Part shown: piece after piece, positions 9,054-16,953 of the stretch | Layout of the letters: every line of letters starts with the position of its first letter | How positions within the stretch are numbered: position 1 is the stretch's first letter | Source of the DNA: Alphaproteobacteria bacterium | Lineage (GTDB): Bacteria > Pseudomonadota > Alphaproteobacteria > Puniceispirillales > Puniceispirillaceae | Length of the DNA: 58,136 nucleotides | Assembly: GCA_009920665.1 (NCBI GenBank) | Contig: RFZL01000010.1 | Coordinates: forward strand, 1 to 58,136 | Direction of reading: 5' to 3' | Made by a program: the position numbers and the translations under genes | Notes under the pieces: generated by a model | Databases searched by the model: none | The model's input: only the letters and a program-made list of their open reading frames with translations | What the model was told of the DNA's origin: nothing

Positions 9054-10149
9054 CACGCAGCCTTTCCGCCAGCGAGCCAGGCCTCGGCGACAGGCCGCAA
9101 CAGACCGGCCAGCGTTTCGTTCTCGATGGTCTCGATGGTATCTATGAGGAACGCCTCGATCAGCATCGCGCGCGCCGTTTCATAAGGGATGCCACGGCTT
9201 GTCAGGTAGAAAAGCTGCGTCGCGTCCAGCTCGCCGACGGTGGCGCCATGCGCGCACACCACATCATCAGCATAGATTTCCAGCTCCGGCTTGGCATCGG
9301 CCTCGGCCTTGCGCGACAGCAACAGCGCGCGCGCCATCTGCTGACCGTCGGTTTTCTGCGCATCAGGTGCCACATGAACCCGCCCCTGATAGACCCCGCG
9401 CGAGCTGTCATCCAGCACCCCGCGGATGATCTGGTTCGAGGTGCATTCAGCAACAGCGTGATCCATATAGGTGGTGATGTCCTGATGCTGGTCAGCGCGA
9501 CACCGGTTGCCGCGAGATGCGTTGTCGCCGCGCCCTCCGCCTGCACCTTGACCTGTTCCAGCCGTGCCCCGGCGGCGATATCGACACCGATCAGCGGCGC
9601 CGCCAGCCCGACATCCGACTGATGCCATTCGGCAAGCTGCAGATGCGCCTTCGGGGCCAAACGGATCAGAATGACGGGATGCGCCGCGGCGCCGGTCTCA
9701 CCGCCCTCGAACAGCAGCATCAGCGGCGACGGTACAGTGCCATCGACATCGATGACAATGCCGCCAGTCATCGCGGCAAGCGACAGGTCGCTGACCGGAT
9801 GGCCTTTCGGTGCAATCTGCTGCAGACGTGACAATGCCTGTTCATCATCGGCCATTTCGCGCACCCTCAGGCCAGCTGGCAGGCCGGCAAGACCGGACGG
9901 GTCGAGAACGCCATTCTCGAACCTGATCACGTGCGCCGAAATGCCGGCCGCAGCAGCAGTTCCCGGGCCGCTGGCAACACCGGCAAGCACGGTGGCCGGC
10001 ACAAGGTCGCGCGCGGCCAGACCATCGACGGGGGTAAAGCGCCAGGCCTCGGCCCGCGGGCCGGGCCAGCCATCCTGCTGCCAGCGGGCCAGCGCCTCGG
10101 CGCGAACCCCCTCACCTGTCATCACGGCACTCATATCAGGCTGCGTCAT
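9053..10149 (-). pseudogene. sufD: SufD scaffold subunit, broken by a frameshift and apparent internal deletion
   Basis: The N-terminal two thirds lie in one frame (start at 10149 or 10134, through ATTHLAATGVALTS) and the C-terminal third in another (HQDITTYMDHAVAECTSNQ to the TGA at 9053-9055). The change of frame falls near 9485-9500. In intact SufD proteins roughly 40-50 residues of the beta-helix separate the THLAATG and HxDxTTxxDH segments. Here they are almost adjacent, so a stretch appears lost along with the frame. SufD normally pairs with SufB and SufC in the cluster scaffold. Neighbours on both sides are intact, and the overlaps with sufC and sufS are preserved. It could be a real mutation or an assembly error. 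Confidence 0.8.
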
Positions 10150-10891
10150 CGATCCCGGCATATCCGGATTCCTCCACTTCGAGGGCCAGTTCCTTGCCGC
10201 CGGTCTTGCGGACCCTGCCACCGGCAAGAATATGTACATAATCTGGCACAATATGGTTCAGCAGGCGCTGGTAATGCGTGATCACCAGCATCGCGCGCCC
10301 AGGATCGCGCAACAGGTTGACGCCCTCGGACACGATGCGCAGCGCATCGACATCAAGGCCGGAATCAGTCTCGTCAAGCACCGCCATCCGCGGCTCGAGA
10401 AGTGCCATCTGCAGAATTTCGTAGCGTTTCTTCTCACCGCCCGAAAAGCCGACATTGACAGCGCGTTTCAGCATTTCATCGCTGATCCCGAGAAGCCGTG
10501 CCTTCTCGCGAACGATCTTCACAAAGCCAAGCTGATCGATCTCCTCCTCGCCCGCCTCGACGCGGCGCGCATTTACCGCCGCGCGAAGGAAACTCATGCC
10601 GCCAACACCGGGGAGTTCGACCGGATACTGGAAGGCCAGGAACATGCCGGCACGGGCACGCTCGTCAGGCTCCATCTCCAGCATCGATTCCCCGTTCATC
10701 AGGATGTCGCCGCCGGTCACCTCATAGCCGTCACGCCCGGCAAGCACATAGGACATGGTGCTCTTGCCGGAGCCGTTCGGCCCCATGATGGCATGCACCT
10801 CGCCGGCGTTGATGGTCAGGTTGATCCCCTTCAGGATCGGCGTCTCGCCGACCGAAGCGTGGAGATCACGAATTTCAAGCAAAGCTGTCAT
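10136..10891 (-). CDS. sufC: SufC, ATPase of the SUF Fe-S scaffold
   Basis: A 251-residue soluble ABC-type ATPase that drives conformational change in the SufBCD scaffold. Walker A is GPNGSGKST near residues 37-45, the signature region is FSGGEKKRYEI near 150, and Walker B reads VLDETDSGLDVDAL. The Lys-rich signature SGGEKKR is characteristic of SufC rather than membrane transporters. Its stop at 10136-10138 overlaps the probable start of sufD. It follows sufB by 42 bases. Confidence 0.96.
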   Translation of the reverse strand: MTALLEIRDLHASVGETPILKGINLTINAGEVHAIMGPNGSGKSTMSYVLAGRDGYEVTGGDILMNGESMLEMEPDERARAGMFLAFQYPVELPGVGGMSFLRAAVNARRVEAGEEEIDQLGFVKIVREKARLLGISDEMLKRAVNVGFSGGEKKRYEILQMALLEPRMAVLDETDSGLDVDALRIVSEGVNLLRDPGRAMLVITHYQRLLNHIVPDYVHILAGGRVRKTGGKELALEVEESGYAGIDDAA

Positions 10892-10933
10892 TGTCTTTCC
10901 GTTCTCTTGAAAAAACCTCTGGATTGCCGGTAA

Positions 10934-12385
10934 TCAACCGACCGAACCCTCGAGGCTGATACCGATGAGTTTCTGTGCCTCGACGGCGAATTCCATCGGC
11001 AGTTCCTTCATCACTTCCTTGCAGAAGCCGTTGACGATCAGCGACACCGCATCCTCTTCGCCGATGCCGCGCTGCAGGCAATAGAAAAGCTGGTCTTCCG
11101 AGATGCGCGATGTCGTGGCCTCATGCTCGATCTTCGCGCTGGGATTGCGCGAGACGATGTAGGGGACCGTGTGCGCGCCGCATTTGTCGCCGATCAACAG
11201 CGAATCACATTGTGTGAAGTTGCGCGCATCCTCGGCTGTCGGCTGCATATGCACCAGACCTCGATAGCAGTTCTGTGACCTGCCTGCAGAAATACCCTTG
11301 GAAATGATCGTTGACCGGCTTCCCTCGCCGATATGGATCATTTTCGTGCCGGTATCGGCCTGTTGCATGTTGTTGGTCAGCGCGACCGAATAGAATTCGC
11401 CAACGCTGTCCTTGCCGCGCAGCACGCAGGAGGGATATTTCCAGGTGATGGCCGAACCGGTTTCGACCTGCGTCCAGGAAATCTTCGACCGGTCGCCGCG
11501 ACAGACGCCGCGCTTGGTCACGAAATTGTATATTCCGCCCTTGCCGTTCTCATCGCCCGGATACCAGTTCTGAACGGTCGAGTATTTGATTTCCGCATCC
11601 TTCAGCGCGACAAGCTCGACAACAGCGGCGTGAAGCTGGTTCTCGTCACGCTGCGGCGCCGTACAGCCTTCAAGATAGCTGACATAGGACTCATCCTCGG
11701 CAATGATCAGCGTGCGCTCGAACTGGCCGGTATTCTGCTCGTTGATCCGGAAATAGGTCGACAATTCCATCGGGCAGCGCACACCCTTGGGGATGTAGAC
11801 GAAGGACCCGTCGGTAAAGACGGCCGAATTCAGCGCCGCAAAATAATTGTCACCAACCGGCACCACCGAGCCAAGATAGCGCCGCACCAGTTCCGGATAG
11901 TCGCGGATCGCCTCGGAGATCGGGCAGAAAATGACACCCGCCTTGGACAGCTCCTCACGGAAGGTCGTCGCGACCGATACCGAATCAAACACCGCATCGA
12001 CGGCCACATTGGCCAGCATTTTCTGTTCATTCAGCGGAATGCCAAGCTTTTCATAGGTGGCCAGCAACTCCGGATCCACCTCGTCAAGCGATTTCAGCTT
12101 CTCCGCTGACTTCGGCGCTGAATAATAATAACTGTCCTGATAGTCGATCGGCGGGATGTCGAGCTTCGCCCAGTCGGGGCTGCTCATGGTCTGCCAGCGT
12201 CGGAACGCCTTCAGACGCCAGTCCAGCATCCATTCCGGCTCGTCCTTCTTTGCCGAGATGAAGCGGATGATGTCCTCATTCAGGCCTTTTGGCGCCTTGT
12301 CCGTCTCGATATCGGTGACGAAACCATATTTATATTTTCCGGTCGCCTGTTTGACCTGTTCAATGGTTTCCGTGGTTGCGGCCAT
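10934..12385 (-). CDS. sufB: SufB, core scaffold of SUF Fe-S assembly
   Basis: A 483-residue protein of the usual SufB length, and intact. Typical segments include [16 protein letters not shown] near residues 50-66, [20 protein letters not shown], and [20 protein letters not shown] in the beta-helix. The C-terminal part includes [18 protein letters not shown] and [13 protein letters not shown]. SufB receives sulfur and builds the cluster together with SufC and SufD. It follows the Rrf2 regulator after 20 bases, so it is probably the first structural gene of the operon. Confidence 0.97.
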   Translation of the reverse strand: MAATTETIEQVKQATGKYKYGFVTDIETDKAPKGLNEDIIRFISAKKDEPEWMLDWRLKAFRRWQTMSSPDWAKLDIPPIDYQDSYYYSAPKSAEKLKSLDEVDPELLATYEKLGIPLNEQKMLANVAVDAVFDSVSVATTFREELSKAGVIFCPISEAIRDYPELVRRYLGSVVPVGDNYFAALNSAVFTDGSFVYIPKGVRCPMELSTYFRINEQNTGQFERTLIIAEDESYVSYLEGCTAPQRDENQLHAAVVELVALKDAEIKYSTVQNWYPGDENGKGGIYNFVTKRGVCRGDRSKISWTQVETGSAITWKYPSCVLRGKDSVGEFYSVALTNNMQQADTGTKMIHIGEGSRSTIISKGISAGRSQNCYRGLVHMQPTAEDARNFTQCDSLLIGDKCGAHTVPYIVSRNPSAKIEHEATTSRISEDQLFYCLQRGIGEEDAVSLIVNGFCKEVMKELPMEFAVEAQKLIGISLEGSVG

Positions 12386-12405
12386 ATCCAGTTTCCTCGT
12401 TATGG

Positions 12406-12891
12406 TCAGGCACCGGCGCTTGCTGCGTCGGGCCGGTGGGGGGATGGGGGTGTGTCCGCGGCCAAGGTGGGCGCGGTAAAGAGTTGTGACGGATCAATCA
12501 GGTCAGCAAGGGTAATGCCCTCCAGCGTCGCCCGGATGGCGCTATTGACCTTGTTCCACTGGTTGCTCATGAAACAGCAATTCGCGACCGAACAGGGATC
12601 CTGCGCGCCATCAACACATCCGTTGACGGCGATTGGCCCCTCGACAACCTCGATAATGGTCACCAGCGAGATATCCTCGGGACGGCCCTGCAACACATAG
12701 CCGCCACTGGCACCTCGCCGGGTGGTCAGAAGATCGCCAGCCTGCAGATGCTTGGCCACCTTGGCGACTGTCGGCTGCGCCAGCCCCGTGAGCGCGGCAA
12801 GCTGCGCTGTCGCCAGCACCTCGCCGCGCCGGTGCGCAAGCGCGCCCAGCACGACGATGGCGTAGTCTGTCATGCGGTTCAGCCGAAGCAA
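12406..12891 (-). CDS. Rrf2-family regulator of the SUF operon (IscR/RirA relative)
   Basis: A 161-residue winged-helix repressor. The helix-turn-helix lies about residues 25-55 ([20 protein letters not shown]). The sensor loop holds Cys92, Cys100, Cys105 and Cys106 in [16 protein letters not shown], a pattern suited to binding an Fe-S cluster as in IscR-like proteins. I chose TTG 12891 because CAGGAG sits six bases upstream and the product then begins [11 protein letters not shown], as in known SUF regulators. A TTG five codons upstream would overlap the ribosome site. It is the first gene of the operon and probably autoregulates through the palindromes just upstream. Confidence 0.9.
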   Translation of the reverse strand: MLRLNRMTDYAIVVLGALAHRRGEVLATAQLAALTGLAQPTVAKVAKHLQAGDLLTTRRGASGGYVLQGRPEDISLVTIIEVVEGPIAVNGCVDGAQDPCSVANCCFMSNQWNKVNSAIRATLEGITLADLIDPSQLFTAPTLAADTPPSPHRPDAASAGA

Positions 12892-12948
12892 GCCTGTCTC
12901 CTGCAATCGCCCCCCTCAGGAGCCCCGGTTCAGGGCAAGAGTTGCGAA

Positions 12949-12963
12949 TGATTATCATAATCA
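12949..12963. promoter_or_regulatory. Perfect palindrome upstream of the SUF regulator (iron-responsive operator candidate)
   Basis: The bases TGATTAT-C-ATAATCA form an exact 7-1-7 inverted repeat, 58 bases upstream of the regulator start. It fits the spacing TGA-N9-TCA described for the iron-Rhodo-box of RirA, and is also close to the 7-1-7 form of a Fur box. Which protein binds cannot be told from sequence. Confidence 0.6.
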
Positions 12964-12964
12964 A

Positions 12965-12977
12965 GACCAAATTGGTC
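12965..12977. promoter_or_regulatory. Second palindrome upstream of the SUF regulator (Rrf2/IscR-type operator candidate)
   Basis: GACCAA-A-TTGGTC is an exact 6-1-6 inverted repeat, one base away from the preceding palindrome. It resembles the GAC...GTC dyads reported for alphaproteobacterial IscR-type regulators. The pairing suggests two regulators share this promoter. Confidence 0.5.
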
Positions 12978-13091
12978 CTGATTGGTAAGAGGTAGGCTCA
13001 ATTTAGAATGAATGCAAGGTAAGAAAGGGAAATTCTTCAGTCCGGGCGGCTTTGTCGCACCGCATGGACCAGCGATCCGAAAGGCGACGCC

Positions 13092-13421
13092 TCAGTTGCA
13101 GGCCTCGCGGCGCAGCGTATAGCGCCCCTCATCCAGACCCTCGAACACCTCATCGATATCGGGATGGCCGACTGGCCCGTTCTCGCTGTCGGATACCAGG
13201 TTCTGCTGGCTGACATAGGCCGTGTAGTAGCTGTCGGCATTTTCCGCCAGCAGGTGATAGAATGGCTGATCCTTGTGCGGACGCACCTCGGCCGGGATCG
13301 ACTCATACCATTCCTCGGTATTGTCGAACTCCGGATCGACGTCGATGATCACCCCCCGAAACGGATAGAGGCGATGACGGACAATCGCGCCGATGCTGAA
13401 TTTTGCGTTTCTGTGCTCCAT
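13092..13421 (-). CDS. hspQ: HspQ / YccV-like small protein
   Basis: A 109-residue protein of the HspQ (YccV, hemimethylated-DNA-binding) family. The start KFSIGAIVRHRLYPFRGVII and the later KDQPFYHLLAENADSYYTAY and YVSQQNLV are the family hallmarks. In enterobacteria HspQ modulates Lon proteolysis. I chose the second methionine (13421), since family members begin just before KFSIG; ATG 13430 would add three residues. No clear ribosome site favours either. It lies downstream of rpmF on the same strand, separated by the rpmF terminator, and 201 bases from the SUF regulator start. Confidence 0.9.
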   Translation of the reverse strand: MEHRNAKFSIGAIVRHRLYPFRGVIIDVDPEFDNTEEWYESIPAEVRPHKDQPFYHLLAENADSYYTAYVSQQNLVSDSENGPVGHPDIDEVFEGLDEGRYTLRREACN

Positions 13422-13443
13422 GAAGACCATGCCGGCACGACCG

Positions 13444-13477
13444 AAAAGCCGCCGTACCGGCTTTCCAGCCGGCGGCT
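13444..13477 (-). terminator. Rho-independent terminator of rpmF
   Basis: Read leftward, the rpmF stop runs into a hairpin with inner arms CCGGCT-GGAA-AGCCGG and flanking arms AGCCGCC/GGCGGCT, followed by TTTT. The hairpin overlaps the stop codon of rpmF, so termination occurs very close to the end of the gene. Confidence 0.65.
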
Positions 13478-13661
13478 AGAAGCGTTCCTTGACCTTCATG
13501 ACCTGACGGCCACGATACATGCCTGTCTTCAGGTCAACATGGTGCGGGCGGTGAAGCTCGCCAGTTGTCTTGTCCTCAACATAGGCGTCACTTTTCAGGG
13601 CGTCGTGGGCGCGGCGCATATTGCGCTTCGAGCGCGTGATCTTTGACTTTGGAACGGCCAT
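13476..13661 (-). CDS. rpmF: Ribosomal protein L32
   Basis: A 61-residue basic protein with the L32 start [20 protein letters not shown] and the alphaproteobacterial C-terminal form [15 protein letters not shown]. It is part of the large ribosomal subunit near the peptidyl-transferase centre. It stands alone with its own terminator. In many bacteria rpmF precedes plsX; that arrangement is not seen here. Confidence 0.97.
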   Translation of the reverse strand: MAVPKSKITRSKRNMRRAHDALKSDAYVEDKTTGELHRPHHVDLKTGMYRGRQVMKVKERF

Positions 13662-14005
13662 CGTTCTGTTCTCTCATCTAGACTGGAATTTCCGGAACCA
13701 GCAAGTTGCGGCCGCCCGGGGGCGCGCTGCAAAACCAGAGCCGGATTTCTAGGCGAAAGCCCGGCCACTGTCAACCAAAAGGCACCGCGTGGCCACGCAC
13801 CCCGCGTCGGCGCATCCACCCCGCCACGCGCCCACCGCGGGATCCACCGGGATCCACCGGTATATACCGGGACCTCACGGCTGCTATTTTCACATTTTCG
13901 TGAGAACGCATGAATTAATTTAGAAATTAACTTTTTATTTACCTTGTCTTTCTAGCCTGACGACGTGGCCGCACGCCGCACGCACCCGTTGCCAGGAGAT
14001 TGACC
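13662..14005. other. Intergenic region with short repeats and an AT-rich control segment
   Basis: No gene is supported in this 344-base divergent region between rpmF and the SEL1 gene. It holds a short tandem repeat (GGGATCCACC twice, then GGTATATACC) near 13850-13870. A dyad TTCACATTTTCGTGA lies at 13889-13903, and an exact inverted repeat TTAATTT-AG-AAATTAA at 13915-13930. The AT-rich stretch 13905-13950 stands out against the GC-rich surroundings and probably contains the promoter of the SEL1 gene. A ribosome site AGGAG lies at 13994-13998. Confidence 0.5.
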
Positions 14006-14779
14006 ATGACTGCTTTCCACGACCCGATCAACGCCCCCGCCGCCATGACCGCATCGGCGTCCCCATTTCCGGCCTCGCCGTTTGGGACCAGCCATTTTTG
14101 GACCAACCCGCTTCTTGAGCTCCGTGGATGGATCACAATTCTTCTTTTCCTGGCGGCGATACTGGCCAACAGCGCCGAACCGGCCAAAGCCGATATCGAG
14201 GTTGCCCACGCCATCAACCACCATGCCGAGGCGCCGGTCGAGGCGGGGATCGACGCCGCAAAGACCGGACGCATTCGTGACGCCATCACCATTCTGACGC
14301 CCCATGCCAATAACGGTCATGCCATGGCGAATTATATACTCGGGCTGATCTATGTTCGTGACCATGGGGCGTTGACCTCACGCCCGGCATTATCGCACCG
14401 GCATTTTTCCCGTGCCGCTTCCGCCGGTCATGTATCCTCCATCTTCGAAGCCGCCTTCCAGTTCGAGCGCGGCATCGGCACCGCGAAGGACATGGGCCGC
14501 GCCATGCATCTCTACCGGATTGCCGCACGCGCCAATCATCTGAACGCGCAGTTCAACCTCGCTGTCCTGCTGTCGCACCGAAAGGCGGAATACAAGACCC
14601 TGCAGCAAGCCTATTTCTGGGCCGTCGCCGCGCGTAACAATGCTGTCAGGACAGGCGCCGGTGACAGGCAGGAATCGCGGATCGCCGCGCTCCTCGACTC
14701 GATCCGGCCGCGGATCCCGCATCAGGCTGCCGCGCAGGCCTCCTCCGCCGCGGCAAGGCTCACCGGCCAGCCTGTCTGA
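14006..14779 (+). CDS. SEL1-repeat (TPR-like) exported protein
   Basis: A 257-residue protein. A long polar N-terminus of about 40 residues precedes one hydrophobic segment (GWITILLFLAAILANSAEPA, about 43-62), so it is exported or membrane-anchored with an unusually long N-region. SEL1-type repeats follow at about 75-190, e.g. GHAMANYILGLIYVRDHG, GHVSSIFEAAFQFERGIGT and NHLNAQFNLAVLLSH. SEL1 proteins usually mediate protein contacts in the envelope. I chose ATG 14006 because AGGAG lies seven bases before it; an in-frame TTG at 14000 is less likely. The C-terminus is Ala-rich. The partner is unknown. Confidence 0.75.
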   Translation: MTAFHDPINAPAAMTASASPFPASPFGTSHFWTNPLLELRGWITILLFLAAILANSAEPAKADIEVAHAINHHAEAPVEAGIDAAKTGRIRDAITILTPHANNGHAMANYILGLIYVRDHGALTSRPALSHRHFSRAASAGHVSSIFEAAFQFERGIGTAKDMGRAMHLYRIAARANHLNAQFNLAVLLSHRKAEYKTLQQAYFWAVAARNNAVRTGAGDRQESRIAALLDSIRPRIPHQAAAQASSAAARLTGQPV

Positions 14780-14880
14780 CCTGAACCCAGTCTGGCCCGG
14801 CACCGGGCCGGAACACGGTCCGGTCCGGCGCGAACACGCAGCTTGCCAGCAACATCGATCACCGTCCAGAATATTGGCCC

Positions 14881-14906
14881 GGGCATAATGCCCGGGCATA
14901 ATGCCC
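14881..14906. repeat. Tandem pair of 13-base palindromes
   Basis: GGGCATAATGCCC occurs twice back to back (14881-14893 and 14894-14906), each an exact 6-1-6 inverted repeat. They sit 50-75 bases before the DUF3445 gene start. A run of T does not follow, so this is not an obvious terminator; an operator for the downstream gene is possible. Confidence 0.6.
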
Positions 14907-14955
14907 AGCAGCAAACCCGGGCCAACGCCTTGCCAGCGCATGACGGAATGATTGG

Positions 14956-15831
14956 ATGGATATGGACAGCTCCGGTGAACAGCCCCCCTGGCAGCGGCTT
15001 GGCCACCGGTTCACCCTGGGGTTGCGAGCCCGCAGCGAGGTCGAATGGCTGCCCTCCGCTGATGCGTTCGGGGATCCGGCCAGGCGATCACGCCAGCTTG
15101 CCGAGAAGGCAAAACTGTTCGACCAGCGCCATGGTGAGGTGTTCGCCGCCACGCCAGAGGGGCTGACCGCAAGCCGGGAAGTTCTGGCGATGGTCATGGC
15201 ACATCTGCAACAACATCACAGGGCGGCGGCGCCGACACCCGACCCGAACCTGCATCCACTGGAAGCGGCGGCGCGGCTTGTGCCGGAGGATTTGCTGCTG
15301 CTGGCGCCGCGGGCGCGTTCAGATGAGGCTGACATTCACGACTGGTGCCTTGTCGCCGCGGCGCTTGCCTTTCCGGCGCATTGGGTGCTGGCCGAGAAGA
15401 TGGGGCGTCCCCTCGCCGGCATCCATGAACCGGTACCGCATTACGCCGCACAACTCGAGACGCCGATGGACCGGTTCTTCACCCGCATGCAGGTCGGGCC
15501 GATCAGCCATCGCTGGAACTGGTCGGTGGTGACAACCGACCGGCTCTTCACCCCACACCGGACGCGGCGCGCGCCACTGAAACCGGGCGCCGGGATCGAT
15601 GACATTTATCTGCGCATGGAAAGTCAGACACTGCGCAAGCTGCCGGAAAGCGGCCAGGTCCTGTTCACCATTCGCACCTATGTCGAACCGCTCGGGCGCT
15701 GGGCGGATGTGCCCGGCGCGATGGAGTCACTGGTCGAGATGCTGGACCGTATGACACCGCAGATGCGTGACTATAAGGGTGTTGAATTGTTTGAAGAGGC
15801 GTTGAAAGCGCATGTCGCAGCCATCCGGTGA
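14956..15831 (+). CDS. DUF3445 family protein, probable haem-dependent oxidative N-demethylase
   Basis: A 291-residue protein resembling DUF3445. Supporting segments are FFTRMQVGPISHRWNWSV, RMESQTLRKLPESGQVLFTI and the following RTYVEPL. Characterised DUF3445 members include the haem-binding catalytic subunit of an oxidative N-demethylase acting on dimethylamine, built on a PAS-like fold. Redox-partner subunits encoded beside such enzymes elsewhere are not seen here, so this could be a solitary homologue with a different role. The gene lies after the SEL1 gene, with paired palindromes upstream. It fits the methylated-amine theme of the 34-53 kb region, but is far from it. Function is inferred. 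Confidence 0.7.
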   Translation: MDMDSSGEQPPWQRLGHRFTLGLRARSEVEWLPSADAFGDPARRSRQLAEKAKLFDQRHGEVFAATPEGLTASREVLAMVMAHLQQHHRAAAPTPDPNLHPLEAAARLVPEDLLLLAPRARSDEADIHDWCLVAAALAFPAHWVLAEKMGRPLAGIHEPVPHYAAQLETPMDRFFTRMQVGPISHRWNWSVVTTDRLFTPHRTRRAPLKPGAGIDDIYLRMESQTLRKLPESGQVLFTIRTYVEPLGRWADVPGAMESLVEMLDRMTPQMRDYKGVELFEEALKAHVAAIR

Positions 15832-15840
15832 CCGCCCGGT

Positions 15841-16857
15841 TCATTGGCCTTGGTTCATTGGCCGGCAGGACCGACCGTCAGGTGACTGCCGGAACCCCGG
15901 ATTGCAGAACCATCCATGACCGCGAAGCGTCGCGTTGACTGGCGGGGCGATCCGCCGGCAACCACCCTTGCCATCTGACTGGAAGCCGCCATTGCAACGC
16001 CAGCTATTGCCGCGAATGGTGGCATTGGCCGGCACCGCAAGCCTGGCACACCGGTCATCCTTGCGCAGATAGCCGGGGTTGCAGACCCATTCATTGCCAT
16101 TGATCCGCGCATTGGCCGGCGCTTTTATGCGAAGACATTTTTCGCCTTCCTGAAAGAAGCCGGGACTACACCTCCAGACGCTACCAATAACATACGCATT
16201 CGCCGGTGCCCTGACCCGCTCGCACGCTGTCCCGGTATTCCGGAAGCCGGTGTAACAGAACCACCGGTTGCCACGGATATAACCATTTACCGGCACCTTG
16301 ATGAACGCGCAACGATCGCCGTCACGGGCATATCCGGGCAGGCATCGCCAGTCATTGCCGGCGACGATTGCGTTCCGCGGCGGCACCACGACCACGCATT
16401 TATCGCCGTCGACAAGCCGGTAGCCGGCCGTGCATCTGATGCTGTTGCCCTGAACGAAGCCATAGGCAGGCGCGACCAGAGGTTCGCATTTGCCGGACCG
16501 CTGCACAAATCCGGCCATGCATCGCCAGATATTGCCAGTCACAATGGCATTGGACGGCGCGCGGACAGCCTCGCACCGGCTGGACGCACCAAGCGCATAG
16601 CCATCGGGGCAACGCCAGCCATTATTCGTGATGATGGCATTGTCCGGACGTGGCCCGCTATGCTCGACGACCGTCGAACCCGAAGTGGATTGTGCCATCG
16701 CGCCGGATGGCAGGACAGCATTCGAGGCCAGCCAGCAGGCGATTACCAGTATCAGCGCCCCGGCGAACGGGGGCATGGCCTGCCACGGCGACGATGGCGG
16801 GCCGCGCCGCTGAGGAGTATCACAATTTTCGCGGACGGTTCCGGTTACAGCAAACAT
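15841..16857 (-). CDS. Exported protein with nine tandem two-cysteine repeats
   Basis: A 338-residue protein. After a hydrophobic export segment near residues 33-55 (GALILVIACWLASNAVLPSG) the whole mature part consists of nine repeats of about 29-31 residues. The consensus is roughly P-x-N-A-x-I-x-G-N-x-W-R-C-x-x-G-[YF]-x(5-9)-C. Each repeat carries two cysteines, giving a disulfide-rich, rod-like secreted or cell-surface protein. I do not recognise a named family; the spacing is unlike a classical EGF module. The start may be ATG 16857, or ATG 16776 nearer the signal sequence. Its stop lies 9 bases from the convergent DUF3445 gene. Function unknown. Confidence 0.75.
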   Translation of the reverse strand: MFAVTGTVRENCDTPQRRGPPSSPWQAMPPFAGALILVIACWLASNAVLPSGAMAQSTSGSTVVEHSGPRPDNAIITNNGWRCPDGYALGASSRCEAVRAPSNAIVTGNIWRCMAGFVQRSGKCEPLVAPAYGFVQGNSIRCTAGYRLVDGDKCVVVVPPRNAIVAGNDWRCLPGYARDGDRCAFIKVPVNGYIRGNRWFCYTGFRNTGTACERVRAPANAYVIGSVWRCSPGFFQEGEKCLRIKAPANARINGNEWVCNPGYLRKDDRCARLAVPANATIRGNSWRCNGGFQSDGKGGCRRIAPPVNATLRGHGWFCNPGFRQSPDGRSCRPMNQGQ

Positions 16858-16953
16858 CACGGGGCGCTCATAATCAGACAGTCAAATGACGGCCACGTGA
16901 CAGACGCCGCCATGTCCCGGACAGGGTCGCATCAGCAATATTTGGGGTCAAGA

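Noticed and set aside
13915-13930. Possible CtrA site (TTAA...TTAAC)
   Set aside because: The half-sites are eight bases apart rather than seven, so it was left as a simple inverted repeat.
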